A stretch of 64,000 nucleotides of DNA, from positions 11,483,861-11,547,860 of the forward strand of contig WARS01000015.1 of NCBI GenBank assembly GCA_008933995.1, in the 5' to 3' direction. Shown here in pieces: positions 25,467 to 37,504 of this stretch. The notes under the pieces were generated by a model. The model did no database searches. It was not told the DNA's origin and saw only the letters and a program-made list of their open reading frames with translations. Position numbers and translations under genes: made by a program. Numbering within the stretch: position 1 is the first letter of the stretch; every line of letters begins with the position of its first letter. The DNA comes from Datnioides undecimradiatus (lineage: Eukaryota > Chordata > Actinopteri > Lobotiformes > Datnioididae).

Positions 25467-28113
25467 ATGGAAGCAAATAATACACAACCAGTTTTCCCAT
25501 GGTAAGAGACATTAAATTCCTTATTCAGTGGGAATGAATACTGCAACAGTTTTCTGTCTTCATTTTGGCTAATTAAATTATAGTTGTAGTTGTTTGTTTA
25601 GTGATTATTAGTGTGTGTGGATCAAGTGGGACAAGTGTTTAAGGTTAGATGCGATACCGAAAGGTAAAACTCTGTTTTTATTAGGGACATCATAAGTATT
25701 TATGTAACCTTAATATACAAAGTCACCAACTACAGCTGTCATATTAATGTAGTGGAGGAAAGAGTATACTGTTTCCCTCTGAAGTGCAGTTTAGTAGCAT
25801 AAAATAAAATTTAAGGGCAATACTTAAACTGTAATGCTGTGCAGTACTTGAGTAATCAGAGTTAGTTACTCTCCACCACTGCTGTCAATATTGCTGGGCA
25901 TACAAGCTGTAGTAAAAACATTTAAGCATCTCCGTCTTTCATTGGAGGACTATCATTATCAATTATAGTATATGAAAATGTTAGGAATGATTATTTTTAT
26001 CCTTTAAGCCACTCTGTCTGTTCTCCCATCTGAACTGAACCATGTGAGGACAGAGAAATAGAAAAAAACTTGAGGGTAATGAATACTTTCAGAATTCAGG
26101 AGGAGGAGGAAAAGTTAGAGACAAGAATAGATAACTCAAACATGTATCACTGTTGGCATGCAGAGACTGCTATTTAAATTGGTCACTGAGCTGCTTCATT
26201 TAGACCTACAGCAAAGGTTGATGTATTGCATAATGTAACACCCTCTGTGAGCCTGCTGTTACACAGAGATGCAAAGGCAATGAAACTAGACTAACAGAAA
26301 TACATTGTTAGTATTTTAAACTCTTCAACTATACTACACTATCAAAGACAGTGCAGTTAGGGAAGACACATCAACAAAAATCAAGATGACTAAAATAGGA
26401 GTCGTCAATGTGGATAAAATCTTCTTTTATATTTTATATTACAATATCTTTTTATACAAGGTTTCTATAAAGACCAGTTGAAGAACTTTCTACATAAAAA
26501 ATAACAATATAAAATCAAAGCTACTTCATATTCATTTAAAAATCCAGTCTTGCTATTAAACACCCCTGCTCATTCATTTGTATCATTCACAGTCTTTTAT
26601 TGCAGACTGTAACTTTTTTAAATTAATCTGGTTGAGAAAGTGCAAAAGACACTCTTGAGAGGAAATGGTAACACTTGGCCTGAGGTCAAACTGAACTGTG
26701 ATGCTGCAAAATACAGTATCATGATGGACTACTTATCAAAACTGTGCAAGTTTAAATTGAAGGATAAGAGTGTTTAACTCAGAAATGTTTTTACAGAATA
26801 TCTAATACACAAAGAGAACAATATGCACAATGTTATCTGTCAAATCCCAACAGTATAATGAAAGAACACGAAAAGACAACACATGAAAGTAGCCTGAGTT
26901 ATCACTGGGTCCCGGATAAAGAATATAAATTGTCTTATCATCTGCTTTTCGTCAGAGATACGACACAGTGCCTGATCTTCACTGAGTACATACTGAGTGT
27001 CCAATTGGCAAAACATAAAAGAGGATATAAAAAGACAACTCAGAGAGCAACGTGCCTGTGGTCTAAACAGAGACCTGCTCCCAGCTCAAAAAGGCAAAAT
27101 ACTCAGATGCAGTGAAAGTATCATGCTAAAATTCAAAGTAAAGTAAAAGTCATATTTCTCAAAATCATCCAAGGTGTTTGACCTTTGTTGTTTGTCTATT
27201 ACATTTGTATCTTATGCCAGACTGTAATAATTGTTTGTGCAGTGTGTGATGGATGGAAACACATTAATCCTACAACATATGCGGCCCCCACTAGCTATAA
27301 TAATTGACCCTGTTACACTGCTGTTTATTCTATGGCATCCATCTGTCATACATAGCTGATACTGCAGTTCAGTTATAAAGTATCCTTGGTCATCATTATC
27401 CCTAAACTGAATAGTATCCCAATTGTTTCACAAAGTTTAACTAATATTTCAAATAATATGATCAGCTTCATAGTATAAGTAACATTCTCATTTTTTTAAA
27501 TCCTCAGGTACAAGGAGAGGTTGCAGACCAAGTATCTTAAAGCCACTGCAACAATTTCCTCGGTCGGCAGTTGCTGCCGTTTTGTAAACGTGTGCCTCGA
27601 TAACTTGGATGATTGCTGCTCATCAGTCTTATCTGGGCCACAGAGAGGTGTCTCGCCCGTCATTTTTGAAGGTGCTCCAAAGCATAATTCCAGTAAACAG
27701 CCTAGAAAGTGTGTCTCCAAAAAGCATGCCTGCTTCTCAAAGCAGATGATCCAAAAGCAGATTCGCAGAGAGTATGTGGCTGCCATGGAGGAAAAACTCC
27801 AACAGCATCCTCTCACTATGTATCCGCACTATAGGGACAACATGACCCCAGAGGTAAGTGGAAATAACAGCAGTCTGGACTACCAAGCTGTGATGTTTCA
27901 GGACAAACAGACCAGTATTAATGTTCAAGAGCAGACAGATGAATGAATGAAACATAAATGAAGACTTTTCATAGTGTCTTCATTTTCTCCAGTTATTTGA
28001 TAGGGTGGTATCTGTTTTGGACCCAGACATGTGCGTTAACACCGCCTCTGCACTTCCTACGCCTACAAAAGACCACACGGAGGAAGGAGATGAGGAAAAC
28101 TCTCCAGAGCCAA
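25467..28113 (+). CDS. fam47e: fam47e orthologue, 5' part (3' end unresolved)
   Basis: Three exons join in phase: 25467-25501 (ATG, ending CCATG before GTAAGA), 27508-27853 and 27993-28113. The N-terminus contains PWYKERLQTKYLK, matching the PWY...SKYF start of FAM47 proteins. Further on, HPLTMYPHYRDNMTPE followed by LFDRVVSVLDPD matches the FAM47 block HPLAxYPNL...LLxxVLxxLDPD. Human FAM47E lies between SCARB2 and CCDC158, the same position as here. FAM47 proteins are poorly characterised; human FAM47E has been linked to chromatin. After a GTAAGC donor at 28114 the next exon is uncertain: an acceptor near 28345 soon gives a stop, while a nearby open frame (28346-28468) is out of phase. The conserved FAM47 C-terminal region is not visible and may lie in the gap or be absent. 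Confidence 0.72.
25745..25880. repeat. inverted copy of the teleost interspersed repeat in fam47e intron 1
   Basis: TTTAGTAGCATAAAATAAAA, GTGCAGTACTTGAGTAATCA and the end TTACTCTCCACCACTG are the reverse-orientation counterpart of the copy at 24850-25080. The two copies flank the fam47e promoter and first exon. Confidence 0.5.
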
Positions 28114-28185
28114 GTAAGCAAGAAGTGGAAAGAACAAAACACGATAAAATGCAAGCATATTGTCAATTCTATTGGAAGAATAGCT

Positions 28186-28233
28186 TTAGTATAGTATAGT
28201 ATATTAGTATAGTATTAAACTATACTATAAACT
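28186..28233. repeat. AT-rich TATAG repeat with a small hairpin
   Basis: Tandem AGTAT units are followed by TAGTATAGT, a five-base loop and ACTATACTA, a 9-bp perfect stem. It is in fam47e intronic or 3' sequence and has no evident function. Confidence 0.4.
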
Positions 28234-29024
28234 ACATTACCTTAATATCTTATTTGATTGGTAATACCAAATGACAAAAACTAAACAAATTAATGCACAA
28301 TTCTGCCTGTGATAAGGCTAAAGATTAATTCTCAGTCATTATTCAGATGTCCAATGTCCAGTTCCCAGAACTTCCCAGTTTTGACAATGGCCTTCATGAC
28401 TCTTCATCATCAACTTTGCCCACTCGAGTGGAGAACGCAAAAGGAGCTGGACTTCGGAAGCTCAACAAGTGATGAGATCAGGATTACCATCTGCCACAAA
28501 ACCTCAAGACAATTCATGTCCCTTCATAACAGTTGGTTTGTTGACAGAATGAGGAGCTGAAACAGATGTATGTATGTAACCTTAGCTGTCAGGAGTTACG
28601 CAATCCACAATGGACTTTGAGTGCCAAAGGTAAAAGGCAAGACTATATACTGTACATTAGAGGAGGGGCTTCAAAAGACTAGTCTCAGCATATGTGCATA
28701 GGAACTGCTGTTCAAGCCCACACTGTAGAAAGAGAAAAGCAGAAGCGTATCTGAAATATGTTCAGCATTTCAATATAACTTTTCTGCAGAGGAACAAATC
28801 AGCTGAATTTTGGGAGTGTTTGAGCTTAGAGTGCAATGAAACATGGACAATTAAGCACTGCGTGTAAGCAAAGAGTAGAAGTTTAATCGTGCCTAAAATT
28901 AACTTGAACAGCCACAATGGATGCTGAGTTATTGTTAACTCTTCTGCCTTATTGCTACCGTCCTTGTTTTACTTATGCAAATATAACATATCTGCACAAT
29001 GCAAAAAAATAAAAAATAAAAAAT
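28234..29024. other. fam47e downstream sequence, no certain exon
   Basis: Apart from the uncertain continuation of fam47e near 28345-28468 described with that gene, I see no supported feature between the hairpin and the assembly gap. Confidence 0.4.
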
Positions 29025-29813
29025 NNNNNNNNNNNNNNNNNNNNNNNNNNNNNNNNNNNNNNNNNNNNNNNNNNNNNNNNNNNNNNNNNNNNNNNNNNNN
29101 NNNNNNNNNNNNNNNNNNNNNNNNNNNNNNNNNNNNNNNNNNNNNNNNNNNNNNNNNNNNNNNNNNNNNNNNNNNNNNNNNNNNNNNNNNNNNNNNNNNN
29201 NNNNNNNNNNNNNNNNNNNNNNNNNNNNNNNNNNNNNNNNNNNNNNNNNNNNNNNNNNNNNNNNNNNNNNNNNNNNNNNNNNNNNNNNNNNNNNNNNNNN
29301 NNNNNNNNNNNNNNNNNNNNNNNNNNNNNNNNNNNNNNNNNNNNNNNNNNNNNNNNNNNNNNNNNNNNNNNNNNNNNNNNNNNNNNNNNNNNNNNNNNNN
29401 NNNNNNNNNNNNNNNNNNNNNNNNNNNNNNNNNNNNNNNNNNNNNNNNNNNNNNNNNNNNNNNNNNNNNNNNNNNNNNNNNNNNNNNNNNNNNNNNNNNN
29501 NNNNNNNNNNNNNNNNNNNNNNNNNNNNNNNNNNNNNNNNNNNNNNNNNNNNNNNNNNNNNNNNNNNNNNNNNNNNNNNNNNNNNNNNNNNNNNNNNNNN
29601 NNNNNNNNNNNNNNNNNNNNNNNNNNNNNNNNNNNNNNNNNNNNNNNNNNNNNNNNNNNNNNNNNNNNNNNNNNNNNNNNNNNNNNNNNNNNNNNNNNNN
29701 NNNNNNNNNNNNNNNNNNNNNNNNNNNNNNNNNNNNNNNNNNNNNNNNNNNNNNNNNNNNNNNNNNNNNNNNNNNNNNNNNNNNNNNNNNNNNNNNNNNN
29801 NNNNNNNNNNNNN
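29025..29813. other. assembly gap (789 N)
   Basis: The run of N separates A-rich sequence on the left from a retrotransposon fragment on the right, so the gap probably reflects failure to assemble through a repeat. Human STBD1 lies between FAM47E and CCDC158; the missing sequence could hold stbd1 or the 3' exons of fam47e, but nothing in the window shows this. Confidence 0.99.
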
Positions 29814-30478
29814 GGTGGTTCCTCCTCTGCAAGCTCGGGTCCTCTACCAGAGGCCTGGGAGCTTGAGGGTTCTGCGCAGTATCTTACATGTCCCTAGTAT
29901 TGCGCTTTTCTGGATTGAGATGTCTGTTGTCTTTTCTGGGATCTGTTGTAGCCACTGCTCCAGTTTGGGGGTCACCGCTCCGAGTGCCCCGATCACCACA
30001 GGCACCACTGATGTTTTTACCTGCCAGGCTTTCTCCAGTTCTTCCTTCAGGCCTTGGTATTTGTCTAGCTTCTCATGTTCCTTCTTCCTGATGTTACCAT
30101 CGCTTGGGATTGCGATGTCCACCACAACGGCTTTCCTCTGGGTCTTGTCCACCACTACAATGTCCGGTTGGTTAGCCATTACCATCTTATCAGTCTGTAC
30201 CTGGAAGTCCCACAGGATCTTTGCGCGCTCATTCTCTATCACCTTTGGAGGTGTTTCCCACTTGGATTTGGGGACTTCCAGCCCAAACTCTGCACAGATG
30301 TTTCTGTACACTATGCCGGTCACCTGGTTATGGCGTTCCATGTATGCTTTTCCTGCCAGCATCTTACATCCTGCCGTTATGTGCTGGACTGTTTCTGGGG
30401 CCTCTTTGCACAGCCTACACCTTGGGTCTTGCCTGGTGTGGTATATCTGGGCCTCTATCGCTCTTGTGTTCTTGTGTT
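29814..30478 (-). mobile_element. non-LTR retrotransposon fragment with REL-type endonuclease domain, 5' truncated
   Basis: A continuous minus-strand frame runs from about 30477 to the stop at 29844. In order it shows a CCHC knuckle (CRLCKEAPETVQHITAGC), an RHN block, and a PD-(D/E)XK-like nuclease signature (PDIVVVDKTQRKAVVVDIAI) followed by KY..LKEELEKAW. This is the C-terminal end of the polyprotein of site-specific-type LINEs with a restriction-like endonuclease. The reverse transcriptase part is missing: the frame ends at AT-rich sequence (30476-30502), typical of 5' truncation. The remaining frame has no stop or frameshift, suggesting a fairly recent insertion. The left side may continue into the gap. 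Confidence 0.85.
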
Positions 30479-30479
30479 A

Positions 30480-31129
30480 TATATAATTTTTATATATATA
30501 ATCCTTGACACATTCATTTAAAAAAACTTTAATTTAAAATAATAAATTACAAAAATACTCCTGATTGGTAGTTTTTTTAAAAAAACATCCTTGATGATGA
30601 ACTTCATCTGGGGAACCTTTCAAGCAAAGTTCTGAAATACAAAAATGTAATTAAATTAATTCTAAACAACACAATTTCTGTGATTATGACCTATGATTAA
30701 TAACTGTACACAACTGTATGGAAACTCTGAGGTCTGTGACCTGCTGAAAGACAAGTATAACAGGGAAGTTGTGTTGCTAAGGTTTCCTAACAACATCCTC
30801 TTGACACCTCAGACTTGTGCAGTACAGTTGATGAAATAGATCTGGCATAACTCTGAGTATTCCATTTTCTGTTACTTAGTTTTCACCTGATACACTGTCT
30901 TGAAGAAAATCCCAGAAATGAGTCTGTGAAAGCAGGTGGCTCTCAATAACTCATCAAGATCTTATCTAATCATTCTCCATGGAATATGTTTTGTTAGAGG
31001 GTTAAACAATGGTTAATGTTTAGTTTAATAAATCACAATTTGCAACACTCTGTTCTGTTCACTGTGTATATTTTGATGTTCAACTTACTGATAGGAGGAG
31101 CCAGCCTCAGGTCTGCTGTCTAGTGTTGG
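30480..31129. other. intergenic, no feature recognised
   Basis: Between the retrotransposon fragment and the end of ccdc158 I see no gene. A consensus splice donor for the ccdc158 strand lies at 31083-31088, just beyond the ccdc158 stop, so part of this interval may be ccdc158 3' untranslated sequence or intron. Confidence 0.4.
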
Positions 31130-34100
31130 TCACTGTTGGCAGCTCAGATCAGAGGTCAGGAGAGAGTGGACGGGTGACTTGCGGCCCAGTGAGAGTAGCT
31201 GTGGGGAGGAACTGTACCTTCCTGCATTCACTGGATTCGATGAAATCCAGCCCAGAAAGGTCATAACATAAGTTATTTAGTTATCTGGGTTGTTTATTAT
31301 GTGTTGTAACTGATGATTATTATTTCATTATTGATTAATCTGCTGATTATTGTTTCAGTTCACTGTCTGGTCAATAAAATATCAGAAAACTGTAATTAAA
31401 AAAGCCCATCCCTTTTGAACGCAAACAATAGCTGCAAGTTGAAAAATAATTGAGAGAACACTACATCAGAGATGAAAAAAGGTGTAGATTATTTTTTCTG
31501 TTCATTCTGATACCCTAATGTTGTATGGCAGATGAACAGCAATATACACATTTGGGGAAAAAGACAACTTTTTGTTGATTGCATGAATCTGACAAAGTGG
31601 TCCTGTATACTTACTCTCACTGAAGGATTTGTTCTCCATTAATTTCCCGTTCAGCTCAGCTGTCCTCAGGAAATGCGGCTCACTGTACACAGTGTTTGCA
31701 CAAACAGATATTACATCACATTACTCAGCCTGTAGCACTTTGCGGCGCCCTGCATGTTGCATGAGGGGTAATAGGTCACGTGTGCTCATGGTGTGACCAT
31801 CTTATCTCAGCCTCAAAGCAAGTCATTCACAAAGCATTCAAACAGAAACACAGGGTTGGTTAGGATTAGGGGTGCGCTCCCTACCTGCCACAGGTTCTTC
31901 TTCTCAGTCTGAGGCCAGTTTTTACTTCTTCGACCTTGTCAGTGCTGCTGTAGGGAGTATGGGAACATTAAAATATACAGTAATACGTTATGTAAGAGCA
32001 GATCATATTTCATGACTCTATTACAGATAACTTAAGACATAAAGACGCTTTTAAATTATACAACAGCTTGTCTTTTCTTTTTAAAATATATTAAAGTATA
32101 AGCAGAGAAACACAGTGCCGTTAATGAAACCACTCATGTATGGATGCTTCCCTACCCCTCCTCCTTCTCCACTCCATTGACCTCCTGCTCACTTAGTAGC
32201 ATCACATGATTTTCAGTGACCTAAGCTAGCCTAAGAGCAAAGCTAATCCTTGCAGTGTGTGGGAACAGGGCCAGACGTACAATGTGGTTTCATGCACTGT
32301 CTCCGGTGCAGACCTCCTCCTGTGGAAGCTGCTGCCAGCAGCGTTATCTGTGTGTGGTCCGCGGTTCTCTGAAATCACCCCTCGCAGCTCTCTGACGAGA
32401 GACCTGAGTTCCCGGGCGGGGCTCTCGTGCTGCCTCTTTGCCTTTAGCAGCCAAAGGAGGTAAGAGGAGAGAAAGGGAATGTCAATGCACTGCTGTGGTG
32501 ATGTCAAGATTATGAGTAGCTCGTCTGATTGGGTGGATTGCAACAGAGAAATGCAGGACAATCTCCAAAAATCAATTTCTGTAACAACAAAATCTACTAA
32601 TTAGCACACTTAAGTCAGTAAGTAGCAGCACTTTAAGACAATGAAACAGTATTTCACTCCTATATTGAACTGATTTATCATCAGCTTTCTCTGCCACAGG
32701 AATGTGATGAGTGTGATTTACAGGCCAGCAGATGTGCTGAACCCGTGTCTGTGCAGCCAAATAAACAATGATTCACATATGCACTTGATGGACTTAAACT
32801 GTAGGAGATAGGCAAGATATAGGGAGTTCTTGACTGTACCAAAATCTGAGTGTTGGAGGAGTGCTGGGAGGTGGGTGGAACAGTGAGTCCGGGTGGGGAC
32901 GTGGAAGCCAGGTCAGGTGGCGGTGCATTCAGAGGTGTGTTCAAGTTTTGACCTTGTAGCTCCTCCAGAGAAGATGGAATAAGTTAGAAGTCAAGATTTT
33001 TTGAAAGATAGATTAAGACATTATTATTAAACATGCATGAGGAAGAGAAACCAGCTGAGCATAAAGCATCTAAATTAAATAAGGTCATATTTTCATACAG
33101 ATAGGCAAACAGCCTGTAGAGCTCTACCTTCAAGTCCAGGGCATGTTGGAGTTTCAGACGGAAAAACTCCTGCTCCTGCAGCTGGATGAAATCTTGACAG
33201 TCTGCAAAGCTCTCTGACATCTTTGGAAAGATACACAGCATAAACAATAACACAGTGACAGACACAAACAGAGACAGAATAGAACTGATATGACAAATGA
33301 CAAATGTGCACAGTAACTCAATTTTTTGTTCCAGAGGGAGAGCATAGCTTTTGTTTGATCAGCCCATTTTTAAGACCTTTTCAAGCTGACTACTTTTTGG
33401 TAGATCATACAATTCAGGGAGTTGTATGCCTTTATTAGTCAGTAACCACACACTTTTGAAAACAGAAAAGAATGTATTTCCAGACATATTACCACCAAAT
33501 ATCATTGGGTGGTAATATAACGAATAGAAAAGGTGTAAATGAACACCACCTTGTGAAGGATTGCCTCCAGCTGGCCGATCCGGTCCCTCAACTGTTTATC
33601 TTTGGAGCGAAGGGCCTCTAGCTCATTGCCAAGTTGTCTCTTCTCCTCCCTAACGAAGGTTAGTTCCTGGAGCTGACGCTGGTGGTCCAGGCTCTGATAG
33701 TGCTTCTCCTGAAAAGGATAAGTCAACAAAATAATGGAACAAATGGAGTTGATCTATGAAAATGCATCTGAATGTATCATTTTATCATATTGGGTAAAGG
33801 TGTCACAGTTGAACAATTTTAAGAAGAAAACACTCTAAAAAGCACACTAAAAAGCTTGAATGACTTGATTTATGGGAACTTTTCTGTTTTTAACTGAACA
33901 AACCTGGCTGAAATAACATCACTGCTCACTGTTTCAATTCCACATGATTTAGATTTAATATATTATTTCTATGTAAATATATTAGTAAATTGTTAAAGTA
34001 ATAAAGTGTTTTGCAAAGTTAGCAGGTTTTTCTGATTAAAGACATTAGGATGATCATGTCTTGAATGGCTGAACTACTAACAGCTGAGGCATAGAGAAAA

Positions 34101-37100
34101 ACAACACAAGATAGATTCTGTTGTTAAAATCCATTATGTTTTGTTTAAAAATGTATATAATCTGAAAAATGTAAAATACATTTGAATCACTAGTTCATAT
34201 AAAAAGTAATTAAAATAAAAATTAACTGCATGAACTGTTCATGTCAGAGAATCTAAATTCAACTCATTTATTCTCCATAAACATGGGTACATTCAAATTT
34301 TCACCTTGTGCAGCTTCTCCACAGTCTCCTCCAAATATTGGATTTTGCTCTGCAGAGAGTCGATCTGATCTCTCCTGGCAGTGATCTTCTCCTGCATGTC
34401 CATGGCTGCTCGGAGGCCTTGGGTAACAGAAAGACAGAGAGAAAGAGAGAGACCAAGGGGCTGTGATCAAAGCTTTCCACTTATCATGAACACATGTTCA
34501 TGGTAAAACATGGAAGAGAAAATATAATAATTGCAATTTCATTGAACTATAATGATTATCTATTTTGCAAGATAAGCACTCCTAGATTTCATTATGATCC
34601 ACATTAATCATTGCTATCTGTTCACTTCATCACAAGTTGAATGTAGATCAGAAGATCTTTTGCAGATGTATCTTTGAAAATGAGATGTTTTAATTAAGTC
34701 TCATTTTAAATTGTCTAACCATGTCCGTCAGCTCCATTCAGGGTCCTCAGGGCACTCTTGACCTGGTCCAGCTCATCATGGGCCTTCCTTAGCTGACTCT
34801 GAAGCTTCAGCACCACACCCTCTTGCTCCCCCCTCTTACAGCTGTGGAGCTGTTGCAGCTGCTTGTGCTCCTCTGAAATTGGGCCCGAACAAACACATGC
34901 ATTACATCCACTGAGAGACAAGCACTTTAACACATAAGCAAACACACACAACAAAAGAGGGGCTGGGTTTACAGTGAAAACATACCAAACAAGGTTCTTT
35001 GTTTTTTTAACACAGCGGGACAAGAAGATCATTTGATTTGGCAAACGGCCATGAGAGCTGAACTCTTTCTAGAAACACCACTGTGGATTCCTGGTGAATG
35101 AAAGCACCGGTTTACACTAGTTTGATGATCAGAGATAACAAAGGTCCTTCAGGACATGAGGGACGCTTGACTCCATATAATCTGGTAAAACCCCCCCATT
35201 GAAGACTATATTATGTGGCAATCAATAAATAAATGAGTATTTTATTAATCAGTAAGACTAGCAGAGAACACTGTGCTTTTTATCAGGTTGGATTAGAATA
35301 GAGGACTGAGCTTTAATTGAATACTTTTTGGGCAAGGTTTTGCCTTTTCTGAATATATTTCTAAAGCTCAGAAATGTAAAAGGGGAAAAAACCCAATAAC
35401 AATTAATGTTAAGGCTCAGAAGGCAGAAGGCTCATAATTTATGTGGGTTACAAACTAAATAGTAATTATTTACTGACAGAATTAGATATTAATATAAACC
35501 ACATCATAAATGTTAACTTGGCCTATGTTTACATTTGTATATGATGTTTATGTATTTATGTGGAACTGTGTGAATATATTTATTTACTTGATGGACACCT
35601 CCTGGGACACTTAATGTAGGCTGCTCATGTTTGTACAAAGTTGTATGGTTGGTTTAAATAGTGGAATGTCTGGAAAGTTGATGACTAATGTGTCTGAATG
35701 ATCCCATGAGGAGGTGCAAAAAATAAAACCACTGACCCATTCAGTCATCATTGTAACGAGGTAGATACAGCTTGTTTCATAAGCATAGTTTTGTTTTTAT
35801 GATGGATACTGTTCTGCTGCGTGGTGACTCATATCAGTAACGCTCAACTAACTAGTCAGGGTGAAGAACTGCATGCGAATGAGCTCCAGCTGTGTGGTGA
35901 GCTGCTGTTTCTCCACAGTTTCCTCTTGGACTCGGCGACTTTGTTCAGCCACAGAGGTCTGTAGCTGCTGCTTCTCGTGCTCCGCAGCAGCCATGTCTGA
36001 CTTGTGCTGGTCTAATTTGGCCTAAACAGTGTTTGGCACAAAAGGAGTGAAGAGAGACAAAGTCCAGTAAGTTAGTGTTGATAAAAGTGGGCTCTTAAAG
36101 TTAACCTTGGGGATCTAATTATATTTCAATGAAGTTTTCTGCCATTCTCCTGACCCTGAGCTGCTGAATCTCCAACTTGTGCTGGTTTAGCTGGTTGCTT
36201 AGGAGGTTATTCTCCTGGTGAAGGTTGTCAATGGTGCAGCTGTGCTGCACCGTCATCTGGATGCTGCTCTCCACCTGCAACCTCAGAACACCAATGGTCT
36301 TCTCTTGGTCATCCACCTTCAGCCTAAGTGTCTCTCGGTCTCCATGTTGGGTCTGGCACCGGCTAAGGGCCTCTTCCAACCTGGCAAGATGCTGCAAATA
36401 TCAGTTTAGGTTACATGAGCCATCAAAATGGGCACGTTACAGAATTGTGATAAATATAACTTGAATGATATTTCAAAAAGGTTTTCAAAAACCTTCAAAA
36501 CATGTAATGTATGACCTTCCCTAGCATGGTTAATTCCCTAATGGCCACACACCTTATGGTTTAATTACCTGTTGGGCTTCTTGCTGCCTAAGCTGGAGTT
36601 CCTTGTCTTTCTCCTCCAGGAGATCCTGGGATTTCCTCCCCTCCTGGGCCCTCTGCTCCAGCAGGGCCTGCAGGTGGGTTTTCTCCTCCACACTTCTGTG
36701 AAGCTGCTCCCTGGCTGCCTCCAGCTGTCCTCTCAGGGCCTTTACCTCCTCCTGGAGCTCACACTGCTTCTGCGTACTGCATCTCTAGAGGATAAAGCAG
36801 GAGGCTCAGTGGGCTAACTGTATATAACTAACTGTATTATCTTAAGCTGTCTCAGATAACAACACGGTCAACCTGACACTTTTCCACTTTTAATAGTTTT
36901 ATTTAGTGTGAACATGCACCTATGAATGGTTTTGCTAATGGTAACAAGAGAAAGAGACAAAATGATTCACATTCATGGTTGACTGCAGTACCTTAAGTTG
37001 GGCAAGCTGGGACTGAAGCTCCTCTGCCCATTGTAAAGATCGCTCTTTCTCTCTTTGGCTTTCTACCAGGTGGGACTGAGCCTGAATGAGCTGCTGTTCC

Positions 37101-37457
37101 AGACAATAAATCTACAACACAGATCACGTAAAAATATTTTGGTTTTTATTCTGATGTAAGAAGAGTTAAGTTATAATCAGGTGTTTTATTCCAGCATAAT
37201 CCCAGTAAGAACATGTCTAATTTTTAAGCCACTATGGTTCGAAGGATATTTACATCTAGTGCAATGGATACACATTAACCTTTAGCAGCCGCAGTGTGTT
37301 ATTGCTTGAATTATTGCTCATAATGTCATTGCACATTCTTCCTCACCTTATCTATATGGCTGGAGAGGGTTGACTCAAGGTCACTGACCTGACGCTGGTG
37401 CAGTGAAGTCTGTTGCTCTGCAAGTTTCCTAGGCAAAATAATTAAACATATTTTTGA

Positions 37458-37504
<47 letters not shown>

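Noticed and set aside
25264-25512. 82-codon minus-strand frame over the fam47e first exon
   Set aside because: Antisense to a well-supported exon and X-box promoter; no recognisable domain.
28952-29866. Long open frames of about 300 codons on both strands across this interval
   Set aside because: They consist almost entirely of undetermined bases in the assembly gap.
29815-30521. Plus-strand frames of 223 and 148 codons
   Set aside because: They are antisense shadows of the retrotransposon frame on the minus strand and resemble no protein.
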